DNA of 64,000 nt, from assembly GCA_017405965.1 (NCBI GenBank), contig JAFQZK010000004.1, positions 62,001 to 126,000 on the forward strand, given 5' to 3'. A program made the translations under genes and the position numbers. Shown piece after piece: positions 1 through 8,723 of the stretch. The notes under the pieces are model-generated. The model had not been told where the DNA came from and made no database searches. It saw nothing but the letters and a program-made list of their open reading frames with translations. Every line of letters starts with the position of its first letter. Position 1 is the first letter of the stretch. The DNA is from Muribaculaceae bacterium. Its GTDB lineage: Bacteria; Bacteroidota; Bacteroidia; Bacteroidales; Muribaculaceae.

Positions 1-2
1 TC

Positions 3-332
3 GTGGGATTGATCATGATGATCGTGATGGCAGTGACTCCGTTGCTGGTGAACCACCAATTCAACATGGAGTGGATGCGGTGGATTTTCATCGCCGGCGC
101 CCTCATCGTGCTGGTGGGCCGTCTCATCGACATCTACCGCGGGCCGTCGCTGCGCCTCAAGCGCCTTCACGTCATTCTGGTCTTCAGCGCCCTGCTGTAT
201 TGTGCCAGCGGATCGATGATGTTCATCTTCCAGGGGACCAACAACTGGATCGCATTTTTGCTGGCTGGTGTTGTGGTCCAACTCTACGCCTCGTGGATGA
301 TTGACCGTGAACAATCTAAAAACAAACAATAA
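3..332 (+). CDS. small membrane protein, probably 5'-truncated
   Basis: The reading frame is open from the window edge and the first GTG lies at base 3, so the true start may be outside the window. The 109 visible residues contain about three hydrophobic segments (roughly residues 2-17, 28-42 and 55-75) and possibly a fourth (82-98), ending in a charged tail, so an inner-membrane protein is likely. It is followed after 53 bases by the pantothenate kinase gene. I do not recognise the family. Confidence 0.6.
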   Translation: MGLIMMIVMAVTPLLVNHQFNMEWMRWIFIAGALIVLVGRLIDIYRGPSLRLKRLHVILVFSALLYCASGSMMFIFQGTNNWIAFLLAGVVVQLYASWMIDREQSKNKQ

Positions 333-369
333 TTTGTCGCTTTTGTGCTCAACTTGCACAAAATTTGCG

Positions 370-377
370 TAATTTTG
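370..377 (+). promoter_or_regulatory. -7 element upstream of coaX
   Basis: TAATTTTG fits the Bacteroidetes -7 consensus TAnnTTTG. A TTTG at 342-345 is 24 bases upstream, a little too far for a good -33 box. It ends only 8 bases before the coaX ATG, so a transcript from here would be nearly leaderless. Confidence 0.4.
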
Positions 378-385
378 CGCTTTTG

Positions 386-1150
386 ATGATAGGTAATCTC
401 ACCATAGACAACGGCAACACCTCGGTAAAGGTGGCTTTTTTCATCGGTACACAGATTGTGGCGACCAACCGCTTTGTGCGTCGCGACACACGCCTGCTGG
501 ACCGCTTTATCAGCACCTACAAACCCGAAACCGCCATCGTGTGCAGTACCGCATCGAGTGCTGCCAGCCAACGTATCGAACAACTGGTTGACCAACGTTG
601 CAACCGCGTAATCCACCTCACCCACGAGACCCCCATGCCCATCCGCCTCGGGTACCGCACTCCCCAGACGCTGGGTCGTGACCGCATCGCCACAGCTGCC
701 GGTGCCTGGTCTATCGCACAACGGCTTGATGCCGCCTGCGATGTGCTGGTCATCGATGCCGGCACGGCCATCACCTATGACCTGGTGAGAGCCGACGGTT
801 GCTTTGTGGGTGGCAATATCGCTCCGGGCCTCACGTTGCGCTTCAAGTCGCTGCACGAGCACACCGGACTGCTGCCGCTTGTCGAAGCCGATGGCGACAC
901 CCCCGTGGTGGGCTACGACACCTTGACGGCCATTCGCAGCGGCGTGCTGCTGGGTATGCTGGGCGAAATCAAGAGCTACATCAGCGACCTCAAGCTCTCG
1001 CATCCCAACCTGATGGTTTTCATGACCGGTGGCAACGGCAAGCTGCTGTATAGCCGATTGGGCGACGAGGACATCATTTACAACGAACATCTGGCGGCTG
1101 AAGGTCTCAACCGCATCCATTTATACAATCAAGCCAATGAGAATCGATAA
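386..1150 (+). CDS. coaX: type III pantothenate kinase
   Basis: Phosphorylates pantothenate, the first step of coenzyme A synthesis, in the cytoplasm. The protein of about 254 residues has the type III hallmarks: an N-terminal DNGNT phosphate-binding motif, LGRDRIA near residue 97, VIDAGTAITYD near residue 127 and GGNIAPG shortly after. Type III enzymes are usually 240-260 residues and lack the P-loop of type I. I chose the ATG at 386 because the DNGNT motif must sit at the very N-terminus; an upstream in-frame start at 365 would add unrelated residues. The last 14 bases overlap the next gene, suggesting translational coupling. Confidence 0.93.
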   Translation: MIGNLTIDNGNTSVKVAFFIGTQIVATNRFVRRDTRLLDRFISTYKPETAIVCSTASSAASQRIEQLVDQRCNRVIHLTHETPMPIRLGYRTPQTLGRDRIATAAGAWSIAQRLDAACDVLVIDAGTAITYDLVRADGCFVGGNIAPGLTLRFKSLHEHTGLLPLVEADGDTPVVGYDTLTAIRSGVLLGMLGEIKSYISDLKLSHPNLMVFMTGGNGKLLYSRLGDEDIIYNEHLAAEGLNRIHLYNQANENR

Positions 1151-2378
1151 AAAGATAGCAATATTCTTACTCATCATGGTCATGTGCCATGGTGCCGCAC
1201 TGGCGCAAATCGTCACCACGCCCTATTCCAAGATGGGCTACGGCATGCTCAACGACAACGTGTCGAGCATCCAGCGGTCGATGGGCGGTGTGGGTTATGC
1301 CATGAAGGGCGGTCGCATCGTCAACGTGATGAACCCCGCCTCCTACGCCGACGTGGATTCGCTCACGTTCTTGTGGGATGTGGGCATCGACTTGACCAAC
1401 CTGTGGAGCAAGGAGAACGACAACAAGGGATACAGCTTCGGTGGCGGTCTGGATTACCTGACCGGCCATTTCAAGGTGGCCAAGAAGCTGGGTGCAGCCT
1501 TCGGTCTGCTGCCCTACTCGTCGGTGGGCTATGCCTATGGCGGCAGTATCGACGGCGGCGATGAATCGCGTAGCGGTAACGGCGGTTTCAACCAGCTGTT
1601 CATCGGTGTGGGCTATGAGCCGATCAAGAACCTGAGCGTGGGCTTCAATTTCGATTACCTGTTCGGCACGACGACCAACACCACTCTCATCAATTCAACA
1701 TCGACCAGCTACTTCACGCGCAACATGAAAATGCGTGACTGGAACACCCAGATCGGTTTGCAGTACAGCCTCCCCATGAGCAAAGGCCGTGACCTGCTGA
1801 CCATCGGTGCCACCTATCAGCCCAAGAAATCCTATCACGGCGATGCTTGGGGCACCAAGTTCGACAGCCAGGACAGCAAGGTGGACACCATCGGCTACAC
1901 CTCGATGAGCGGCAAATATGAGCAGCCCCACACGATAGGCGTGGGCATGAGCTACATCTATGACCGCCGACTCACCGTCGAGGCCGACTACACCTACCAG
2001 AAGTGGAGTGATGCCAAGTACCTGCCCATCGGCGGTTTCGAGCCTCAGACAATGCAGTTCGACGACCGTTGGAAAGCAGCTGTCGGCGTGCAATACACCC
2101 CCAACAAGCGCGGCAGCTACATTGGCGCGATGGCGTTCAGGGCCGGTGTGTTCTACAATCATGACTACTTGAACTACAGCGGCAACAACGTGCGCGACTA
2201 CGGAGCCAGCATCGGTTTCGGCTTGCCGGCCCCCGGCAGCAAGACCTCCATCAACCTGGGACTGGAGTGGCGTCACCGCGAGAGCAGCCCCACGAAGCTC
2301 ATCACCGAGAACTATTTCAACATCACCCTCGGCGTGAACTTCAACGAGCTGTGGTTCTGGAAGAGCCGCATCCGCTAA
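1137..2378 (+). CDS. outer-membrane beta-barrel protein
   Basis: Begins MRIDKK with a hydrophobic signal segment ending near ALAQ (about residue 24). The mature part is rich in glycine, tyrosine and alternating aromatic or polar residues and ends with a strand finishing in FWKSRIR, all typical of an outer-membrane barrel. About 413 residues. It overlaps the 3' end of coaX, and this coaX - OMP - lptC order is one I recall from other Bacteroidales. A FadL/OMPP1-like transporter is possible, but I see no decisive motif. An upstream in-frame ATG at 1029 lies deep inside coaX and is rejected because the signal peptide starts at 1137. Confidence 0.8.
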   Translation: MRIDKKIAIFLLIMVMCHGAALAQIVTTPYSKMGYGMLNDNVSSIQRSMGGVGYAMKGGRIVNVMNPASYADVDSLTFLWDVGIDLTNLWSKENDNKGYSFGGGLDYLTGHFKVAKKLGAAFGLLPYSSVGYAYGGSIDGGDESRSGNGGFNQLFIGVGYEPIKNLSVGFNFDYLFGTTTNTTLINSTSTSYFTRNMKMRDWNTQIGLQYSLPMSKGRDLLTIGATYQPKKSYHGDAWGTKFDSQDSKVDTIGYTSMSGKYEQPHTIGVGMSYIYDRRLTVEADYTYQKWSDAKYLPIGGFEPQTMQFDDRWKAAVGVQYTPNKRGSYIGAMAFRAGVFYNHDYLNYSGNNVRDYGASIGFGLPAPGSKTSINLGLEWRHRESSPTKLITENYFNITLGVNFNELWFWKSRIR

Positions 2379-2393
2379 TCATTTCACCCTGCA

Positions 2394-3032
2394 TTGAGAT
2401 ACCTGCTGAACATAGCAATCGCTCTCATCATCTCGCTGGCCGTGACATCGTGCAAGGACGACTCCACCAGCGTGGTGAGCCATTCCACCAACCCCGAGGT
2501 GGTGCCCACCATGACCAGCAGCGACGTGCAGACGGTCATCAGCGACTCGGGTCACACCCGGTACCGCATCGCCGCCCCGGTGTGGAACATGTTCGAGGAG
2601 TCCAAGCATCCTCACTGGACCTTCCCCAAGGGGGTCACCTGTGAGGAACTTGACGACAAGTACAACACAGCCTCGACCATCAAGTGTGACTCGGCCTACT
2701 TCGACAAGATGCAAAACCTGTGGACCCTAACCGGCAACGTGCGCATCACCAATCCCAGCGGCGATGTCGTGCTCACCGACCAGCTCATGTGGGACCAGCA
2801 AGCGCATCGACTGTACAGCGAGGCCTTCATCCACATCGAGAAGCAAGGCCGCATCATCGAGGGCTACGGCTATGAATCCAACGAGCGGCTCACCACCTAC
2901 AAGTTGCGTCAGGTCGAGGCCATCTTCCCCATCGACGAGAGCCGTATGCCGCACCCCGGCAGCGGCAATGTCGCACCTCGGGTGCCGCAGCCCCCTCGCC
3001 CCGCCAAACAACCCATTCAACCGACTTTATAA
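2394..3032 (+). CDS. lptC: LPS export lipoprotein LptC
   Basis: LptC bridges the LptBFG transporter and the periplasmic LptA in lipopolysaccharide export. The 212-residue protein starts with a lipoprotein-type signal (hydrophobic stretch followed by VTSCKDD, cysteine at about 20). The body resembles the LptC beta-jellyroll: SGHTRYRI, WTFPKGV, IKCDSAYFDKMQNLWTLTGN (the OstA-like repeat), then DQLMWDQQAHRLYSEAFIHI. The C-terminus is proline-rich, which is unusual. Start codon is TTG at 2394, 15 bases after the previous stop. It lies between an outer-membrane protein gene and a CorC-like gene. Confidence 0.85.
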   Translation: MRYLLNIAIALIISLAVTSCKDDSTSVVSHSTNPEVVPTMTSSDVQTVISDSGHTRYRIAAPVWNMFEESKHPHWTFPKGVTCEELDDKYNTASTIKCDSAYFDKMQNLWTLTGNVRITNPSGDVVLTDQLMWDQQAHRLYSEAFIHIEKQGRIIEGYGYESNERLTTYKLRQVEAIFPIDESRMPHPGSGNVAPRVPQPPRPAKQPIQPTL

Positions 3033-3052
3033 AACCAACGATACAAACAACA

Positions 3053-4339
3053 TTGGACCCAAGTTATTCAACACCGCTGATTATCGCGCTCATCGCGCTG
3101 CTGTGCTCGGCATTCTTCTCGGGCATTGAAATCGCATTCGTGTCCTCCAACAAGGTTCGCGCCGAGATCGAGATGGCGCGCGGCGGTTTCATCAACCGCA
3201 TCCTCAACATCTTCTACCGCAACCGCGAGATGCTGATCTCGACCCTGCTCATCGGCAACAATATCGCCAACATCGTCTATTCGATGGCGATGGCCAATCT
3301 GCTCGCCAAGCCATTGGAGCAATGGGTGCACAACGAGGCAGCGCTACTGCTGGTCCAGACGTTGATCGCGACGGTCATCATCCTCATCTTCGGCGAGTTT
3401 GTACCCAAGAGCATCTTCCGCATCGACCCCAACAGGTCGCTGCGCACGGCATCGGTTCCCCTGTATATGGTCTATCTCGTGCTCTACCCCATCTCGCGTT
3501 TCACCGAGTGGATGTCGGCGATGCTGATGAAACTGTTCGGCATCAAGATCGACACCTCACGCGTGAGGCTGCTCACCGTCGATGAGCTAGACGCCTACCT
3601 GCAAGAGAACATCGACAAGCATGAGGACGAGAACAAGACCGTGGAGCGTGAGGTGAAAATCTTTGAGAACGCGCTCGACTTCAGCGACACCCGCCTGCGC
3701 GACTGCATGGTGCCCCGCAACGAGATTGTCGCCGTCGATGTCAAGGACACCACACGCGACGACCTAGTCAAACTCTTCACCCAATCGGGCCTGTCCAAGA
3801 TTGTGGTTTATAAAGAGAACATCGACGACGTCATCGGCTTCATCCAGGTGAGCGAGCTGTTTGTCACCGACATAGACTGGAAAACCCGCATCAAGCCCGT
3901 CCTGTTCGCCCCCGAGAGCCTGCTGGCCCGCAAGATGATGCAACAACTCATGGACGAGAAGCGCTCGATGGCCATTGTCATCGACGAGTTCGGCGGCACC
4001 AGCGGCATGGTGACCCTCGAGGACCTGGTCGAGGAAATCTTCGGCGAAATCGAGGACGAGCACGACCGCAACCACCTCATTGCCCGTCAATTGAGCGACA
4101 CGAGCTATGAATTCTCGGGCCGCATGGAAATCGAGGAAATCAACGAGCGATTCCACCTCGACATCCCCGAGAGCGACGATTACCAGACGCTAGCCGGCTA
4201 CCTGCTCGATGAGAACGAAGCCATCCCCAACGTGGGCGAGGTCTTTGACTTGCCGCCCTACCGCTTCACCGTCGAGCGCAAGACCGCAGCCCGCATCGAG
4301 CTCATCCGCGTCGATGTGCTTGACGAGAACAAGGACTGA
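3053..4339 (+). CDS. CNNM/CBS-domain (HlyC/CorC family) membrane protein
   Basis: Layout is that of the UPF0053 family: an N-terminal CNNM (DUF21) membrane domain with about four hydrophobic segments (residues 1-190), a CBS pair starting at about 205 (MVPRNEIVAVD, then VIDEFGGTSGMVTLEDLVEEIFGEI near 310-335) and a C-terminal CorC/HlyC transporter-associated domain (about 345-425). Family members are implicated in magnesium or cobalt efflux; the older name hemolysin is historical. Starts with TTG at 3053, so this and lptC both use TTG. Followed by a strong bidirectional terminator. Confidence 0.88.
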   Translation: MDPSYSTPLIIALIALLCSAFFSGIEIAFVSSNKVRAEIEMARGGFINRILNIFYRNREMLISTLLIGNNIANIVYSMAMANLLAKPLEQWVHNEAALLLVQTLIATVIILIFGEFVPKSIFRIDPNRSLRTASVPLYMVYLVLYPISRFTEWMSAMLMKLFGIKIDTSRVRLLTVDELDAYLQENIDKHEDENKTVEREVKIFENALDFSDTRLRDCMVPRNEIVAVDVKDTTRDDLVKLFTQSGLSKIVVYKENIDDVIGFIQVSELFVTDIDWKTRIKPVLFAPESLLARKMMQQLMDEKRSMAIVIDEFGGTSGMVTLEDLVEEIFGEIEDEHDRNHLIARQLSDTSYEFSGRMEIEEINERFHLDIPESDDYQTLAGYLLDENEAIPNVGEVFDLPPYRFTVERKTAARIELIRVDVLDENKD

Positions 4340-4432
4340 TCCTGCTGCCGCACACCGCTTGAGACCAATCTCACGCAACGACAACACAACAGAGGGAACA
4401 AGGCGACAACACAAAGTAGAGGAATGCAAAAA

Positions 4433-4467
4433 ACTCAGGCCGGGATTTCACTCGGCCTGAGTTTTTA
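4433..4467. terminator. bidirectional intrinsic terminator
   Basis: A perfect 10-bp stem (4433-4442 with 4453-4462) is followed by TTTTT on the plus strand and preceded by a run of A, i.e. T on the minus strand. It separates the convergent CorC-like gene and LRR gene. Confidence 0.85.
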
Positions 4468-4494
4468 ACGTCTTGAACAGTAACTAATGAATCA

Positions 4495-7400
4495 TCATTC
4501 CTCGCCACTGGCAAGTATATAATTGACCAAGAGGGTAATGTCGGTGACGGTCAACTCGCCATCACCGTTCATGTCGGCATTCGACAGGTTAATGCCGTCA
4601 GTATTCTCCGTCATCAGGCAATTAATCAACAATGTGATGTCACTGATTGTAAGTACGCCATTACCATCCACATCACCCAACATGTCAGATCCATCACCCA
4701 TCTCAACGATATCATTGAAAAACCTGCTCCACCTGTCGTCGGCACGATAGGCCTCGGCCGAACCACGGGGAACATACAGCGTATTGTCGTATGTGCCAGT
4801 GCTAGCAAACATACCTATATACGTATTATTGTCAGATACTCCAACAGTAATCTGGGACGGATCAGGAACATAACAGTATACATCTTTCAAATTGCTGCAA
4901 TCATAAAATGCGCCGTCGTCAATGAATGTGACCGAGGAGGGTATCGTCACGGTCTCAAGTTCAGAACAATCGCGGAAGGCACCATGGCCAATGCTGGCCA
5001 CCGAGTCACAGATGATGACTTCGGTCAAGCCCGAGCATTGCTTGAATGCCGAAGTTCCGATAGTCCTGACGTTGGAAGGTATCGTCAACGTTCCAGTCAC
5101 GTTTGCACATATTGCAAAAAAAGCGGGAATATCAACCACACTGTCACCGATCTTGAGAACGAATCTATCGTTGATGTTAAATAAGGGGTTACTGGCATCT
5201 GACGGGAAACCTGCGCAATGGGCAGCATTGAAATAGATTGTATCGATAGCCGAGCATCCATAGAATGCTTTTTTACCGAGACTCGTGACGGCTTTGGGTA
5301 TAGTCACGCTCGTCAAACCTGAGCATTGGTAGAAAGCACCTTCGCCTATTACGGTGACCGACTCAGGAATATTCACATTGGTCACTTGTGAAAGACGGCA
5401 CGCAAAATAACTGGGAATCCTTTTCACGCCTTCCCCTATATTCACAACCGAAATAGATGTCTCTTGAAAGGGATAATAGCTTACCGAGTTAGGTGATGTA
5501 TAATAATTAAATGAACAATCGACCGCATTGAAATTGAGCGTATCCAATGCAGCACAATAGCCAAAAGCCCTATCACCAATATATGTAGCCCCAGTGCCGA
5601 TATCAACTCTTGTCAGGTTGCCGCAAGAAGAAAAAGCTTGATCGCCAATTCTCTGAACAGAGTTAGGAATGCTTACGCTTGACATCGGACATCTCAAGAA
5701 AGCGCCATTTTTGATTTCTTTGACCCCATTGCCCAGGTCAATATTTGTCAAGGATGAACAATTACTGAAAGCATAATCATAAATTGTAACAACAGAATCA
5801 GGGATAACAATACTGGTCAGTTGTGAACGAGCAGACATAAAATTCTGGGGTAACAGTTTCACATCGTTTCCGATAATTACGGTCGAGATGTTTGTATTAT
5901 AAAATGGATGGCTTGACCCTGTAGGGAAGTATACATAAGTGCTGATGGCATCAAAATAGAGAGAATCAACTCCAGTACAGTTAGCGAAAGCGGCATTACC
6001 GATATAAGTGACAGAACTGGGGATGCTCACATATGTAAAGCTGCTGCACCCTGAGAAAGCACTCGATGAAATTTTATTGACCGTGTTAGGAATAGTAACG
6101 TCCTTCATGTTGACACAGTTCTTGAAAGCTGCGGTGCCTATTGTCAAGATGCCTTCACCAAGTTCTACGTTGACCAGATTAGTGCAGTCTTTAAACACAC
6201 TTGAATCAATCGTTCGGCATGAGATGCTCAAGTCGGTCAGACCAGTACAGCCTTCAAATGCACTGCGGTTAATATAGGAGACTGAGTTGGGGATGGTCAT
6301 GCTGGTCAAGCCAGTACAATTCTCGAATGCAGATACACCTATGTAAGTGACATGATCCGGAATGACCATGTCCGTCAGACCGTTGCAGTAATAGAACGCT
6401 TTGGCACCAATGGCTGTGACCGAATCAGGAATCGTCACATCCGTCAAAGCTCTGCAATAATAGAACGCCTCCTCGCCGATTTCCGTTATTGTATTGGGCA
6501 GGGTCACACTCACCAGACCACTACATTGATTAAACAATCCATTGCTGATGGCCGTGACCGAATTGGGGATAACCATCTCAGTAAACTGGTAGCAACAACG
6601 GAACGCATACTCACCGATGCTCGTTACTGAATTGGGTATAGCCATATTTGGCAAATTATTGCAACAATTAAACGCATAGTCGCCGATGGTCGTCACCGAA
6701 TTGGGCAGAGTTAAACCTGTCAGACCGGTGCAATTATCGAAAGCATAGGAGCCGATGGTCGTTACCGAGCCGGGGATACTGATGCTTGTCAACCCTGTAC
6801 AACGCTGGAATGCATAGTCGCCGATCGCGGTGACTGAATTGGGGATGGTAGAAATATCGAAACCGAGCACCAACGTATTGGTGGCCGTCTCAATAACGGC
6901 ATTACAATTGTTGCGGGAATCATATACCGGGTTGCCGCTGGCTATCGAAATACTGGTCAAAGCAGGGCAATTCATGAACGCATGTTCACCGAAGGCAACG
7001 ACAGAATTGCCGATCGACACCGTGGTCAAGGCAGTCAATCCAGACGCGAAATAAGCGGGAATCCTCTCAACATCGTTCCCGACATTGATGGTGGTCAATT
7101 TTAAACCATTGAACGGATTGTCGGCAGCTGTTGCACTGAAATCAGCACATGAGACTGCATTGAAGTTTAGTGTCTTGAGCGCATCACATGATTTAAATAT
7201 GTTTCTACCCAGAGTGGTGAGTGAATTACCTATTGTGACACTCCTGAGTGCACTGCAGCCATGAAAGGCTTCGCCTTCAATCGTGGTAACTGAGTTAGGG
7301 ATGACCACATCGGTTAGTCCGTCGCAATTATAGAATGCATTAGTGCCGATGGTCGTGACTGAATTACCGAAAGTCAGATTAGTGAGTGCATCACAGTTGT

Positions 7401-8205
7401 AAAATGCATATCCATTGATTGAGGTGACCGAGTTAGGGATGGCAATGCTGGCCAGATTATGACAAGCATAGAATGCCTTCATGTCTATCGTGACAATTCC
7501 ATCAGGAATAACCGTGTTATAACACCCTGCAAGCAGTGTATTGCTTGCTGTTTCAATAATGGCATTGCAGTTGTTGCGGGAGTCATAATAGGGATTATCG
7601 CCATCAACGGTAATCTGTGACAAACGCGAGCAACCACTGAACACACCTTTACCAATTGTCATAACAGTACTGGGGATGCTGATGCTGGTCAAGCTACCGC
7701 AACTCTCGAAAACAGATCCACCAATAGTAGTGACAGAACTGGGAATGGAAATGTCGGTCAAACTACTGCAACTTTTAAACGCTCCTGTACAAATTTCGAT
7801 GACAGAGTTGGGGATCGTGATCTGCTCCAAAGAAGAACAATAACAAAACGTATAAAAACTGAGAGAGGTCAGTGAACTGGGGAGTGCTACCGTCTGCAGT
7901 GAATAACACTCACTGAACGCCCATTGGCCAATGGAGGTAACCGTATTGGGGATGGATATACTCGTCATCGAGCGACATGAACTGAATGCGTAGTCGCCGA
8001 TGGCAGTAACCGTGTAGGTCGTGCCCTCGTTGGTGACTGTTTCGGGAATAATCACGTCGCCAGTGTATTTGTTGTCTCCACTGGTGACAGTAGCTTCATC
8101 GCCATTGACGTCGTAATACATGCCATCGACCTCAAAGTCATAGGCATGCATGGCAATGCTTGCGAGCATCACCATCATCATTGTAATAAACAGGTGTCTT
8201 TTCAT
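4495..8205 (-). CDS. BspA-like leucine-rich-repeat surface protein with C-terminal dockerin
   Basis: 1236 residues. Signal peptide of about 21 residues (MKRHLFITMMMVMLASIAMHA), a short N-terminal domain (YDFEVDGMYYDVNGDEATV), then more than 35 LRR_5 repeats of about 23 residues of the form IPNSVTSIGxxAFxxCxxLT, as in Bacteroides forsythus BspA. The C-terminal about 60 residues are two calcium-loop dockerin-type repeats (GDVDGNGVLTISDITLLIN and DMNGDGELTVTDITLLVNYI). BspA-type proteins mediate binding to host matrix, other bacteria or glycans; the ligand here is unknown. The gene is more AT-rich than the flanking housekeeping genes. A promoter matching TTG-N20-TATCTTTG lies just upstream on the minus strand. 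Confidence 0.93.
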   Translation of the reverse strand: MKRHLFITMMMVMLASIAMHAYDFEVDGMYYDVNGDEATVTSGDNKYTGDVIIPETVTNEGTTYTVTAIGDYAFSSCRSMTSISIPNTVTSIGQWAFSECYSLQTVALPSSLTSLSFYTFCYCSSLEQITIPNSVIEICTGAFKSCSSLTDISIPSSVTTIGGSVFESCGSLTSISIPSTVMTIGKGVFSGCSRLSQITVDGDNPYYDSRNNCNAIIETASNTLLAGCYNTVIPDGIVTIDMKAFYACHNLASIAIPNSVTSINGYAFYNCDALTNLTFGNSVTTIGTNAFYNCDGLTDVVIPNSVTTIEGEAFHGCSALRSVTIGNSLTTLGRNIFKSCDALKTLNFNAVSCADFSATAADNPFNGLKLTTINVGNDVERIPAYFASGLTALTTVSIGNSVVAFGEHAFMNCPALTSISIASGNPVYDSRNNCNAVIETATNTLVLGFDISTIPNSVTAIGDYAFQRCTGLTSISIPGSVTTIGSYAFDNCTGLTGLTLPNSVTTIGDYAFNCCNNLPNMAIPNSVTSIGEYAFRCCYQFTEMVIPNSVTAISNGLFNQCSGLVSVTLPNTITEIGEEAFYYCRALTDVTIPDSVTAIGAKAFYYCNGLTDMVIPDHVTYIGVSAFENCTGLTSMTIPNSVSYINRSAFEGCTGLTDLSISCRTIDSSVFKDCTNLVNVELGEGILTIGTAAFKNCVNMKDVTIPNTVNKISSSAFSGCSSFTYVSIPSSVTYIGNAAFANCTGVDSLYFDAISTYVYFPTGSSHPFYNTNISTVIIGNDVKLLPQNFMSARSQLTSIVIPDSVVTIYDYAFSNCSSLTNIDLGNGVKEIKNGAFLRCPMSSVSIPNSVQRIGDQAFSSCGNLTRVDIGTGATYIGDRAFGYCAALDTLNFNAVDCSFNYYTSPNSVSYYPFQETSISVVNIGEGVKRIPSYFACRLSQVTNVNIPESVTVIGEGAFYQCSGLTSVTIPKAVTSLGKKAFYGCSAIDTIYFNAAHCAGFPSDASNPLFNINDRFVLKIGDSVVDIPAFFAICANVTGTLTIPSNVRTIGTSAFKQCSGLTEVIICDSVASIGHGAFRDCSELETVTIPSSVTFIDDGAFYDCSNLKDVYCYVPDPSQITVGVSDNNTYIGMFASTGTYDNTLYVPRGSAEAYRADDRWSRFFNDIVEMGDGSDMLGDVDGNGVLTISDITLLINCLMTENTDGINLSNADMNGDGELTVTDITLLVNYILASGEE

Positions 8206-8269
8206 AATCGTTTATTGTTTTAATTTATAAAATGTATTTGCCAATCATCGGGGGATTGCATATCCGGAG

Positions 8270-8300
8270 CAAAGATAGATTGAGAAAGGGCAATCGACAA
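8270..8300 (-). promoter_or_regulatory. promoter of the LRR gene
   Basis: Read on the minus strand: TTG at 8298-8300, 20-base spacer, TATCTTTG at 8270-8277, matching the Bacteroidetes -33/-7 consensus. It predicts a 5' leader of about 55-60 bases. Confidence 0.65.
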
Positions 8301-8481
8301 GTTTTTCTCAAAATAAAATGCATATTACATAAAAACACCCGATAAAATGTCTAATTTTTTGACATTATCGCAATTCGTTACCTGACCATGCGACAGTAAA
8401 CGTGATCAATTGGTGCTGACGCATTAAAACAAGAACTAAATGACAAAAAAGCACGGTTTTTACAAAAAAAGTGATGAAATA

Positions 8482-8514
8482 TTTGCAAGTTTACAAACTT
8501 TTACGCTATCTTTG
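8482..8514 (+). promoter_or_regulatory. promoter of tRNA-Asp
   Basis: TTTG at 8482-8485, 21-base spacer, TATCTTTG at 8507-8514; the predicted transcript starts about 15 bases before the tRNA. Confidence 0.7.
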
Positions 8515-8534
8515 CACCGCATTTCGCAAAACAT

Positions 8535-8611
8535 GGTGTGTTAGTTCAGTTGGTTAGAATACCTGCCTGTCACGCAGGGGGTCGCGTGTTCGAGTCACGT
8601 ACACACCGCCA
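8535..8611 (+). tRNA. tRNA-Asp (GTC)
   Basis: Seven-base acceptor stem GGTGTGT (8535-8541) pairs with ACACACC (8601-8607). The anticodon stem CCTGC/GCAGG encloses a seven-base loop with GTC at 8569-8571, and the T arm contains GTTCGAGTC. The 3' CCA is encoded (8609-8611). A perfect promoter lies upstream and a terminator follows immediately. Confidence 0.96.
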
Positions 8612-8650
8612 CGAGGGAAGTCTGAATTCAGATTTCCCTCGTTGTTTTAT
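8611..8650 (+). terminator. terminator of tRNA-Asp
   Basis: CGAGGGAA pairs with TTCCCTCG, extended inside by GTCTGA/TCAGAT, followed by a T-rich tail (GTTGTTTTAT). Confidence 0.8.
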
Positions 8651-8723
8651 CCCCCAGACACTTGATGAGTGATTATTTCTATTGAACAAGCTGTGCCATA
8701 TGGCCGGTCAAGTTATAGAATTT

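Larger units (their letters stand above)
8206..8534. other. intergenic region between divergent LRR gene and tRNA-Asp
   Basis: No coding frame is convincing. It holds the two divergent promoters listed separately and an imperfect hairpin at about 8340-8370 (CGATAAAATGTC with GACATTATCG around a T-rich loop). Confidence 0.5.

Noticed and set aside
4495-8205. CRISPR-like or tandem DNA repeats
   Set aside because: Periodicity of about 69 bases comes from 23-residue LRR units in a continuous reading frame.
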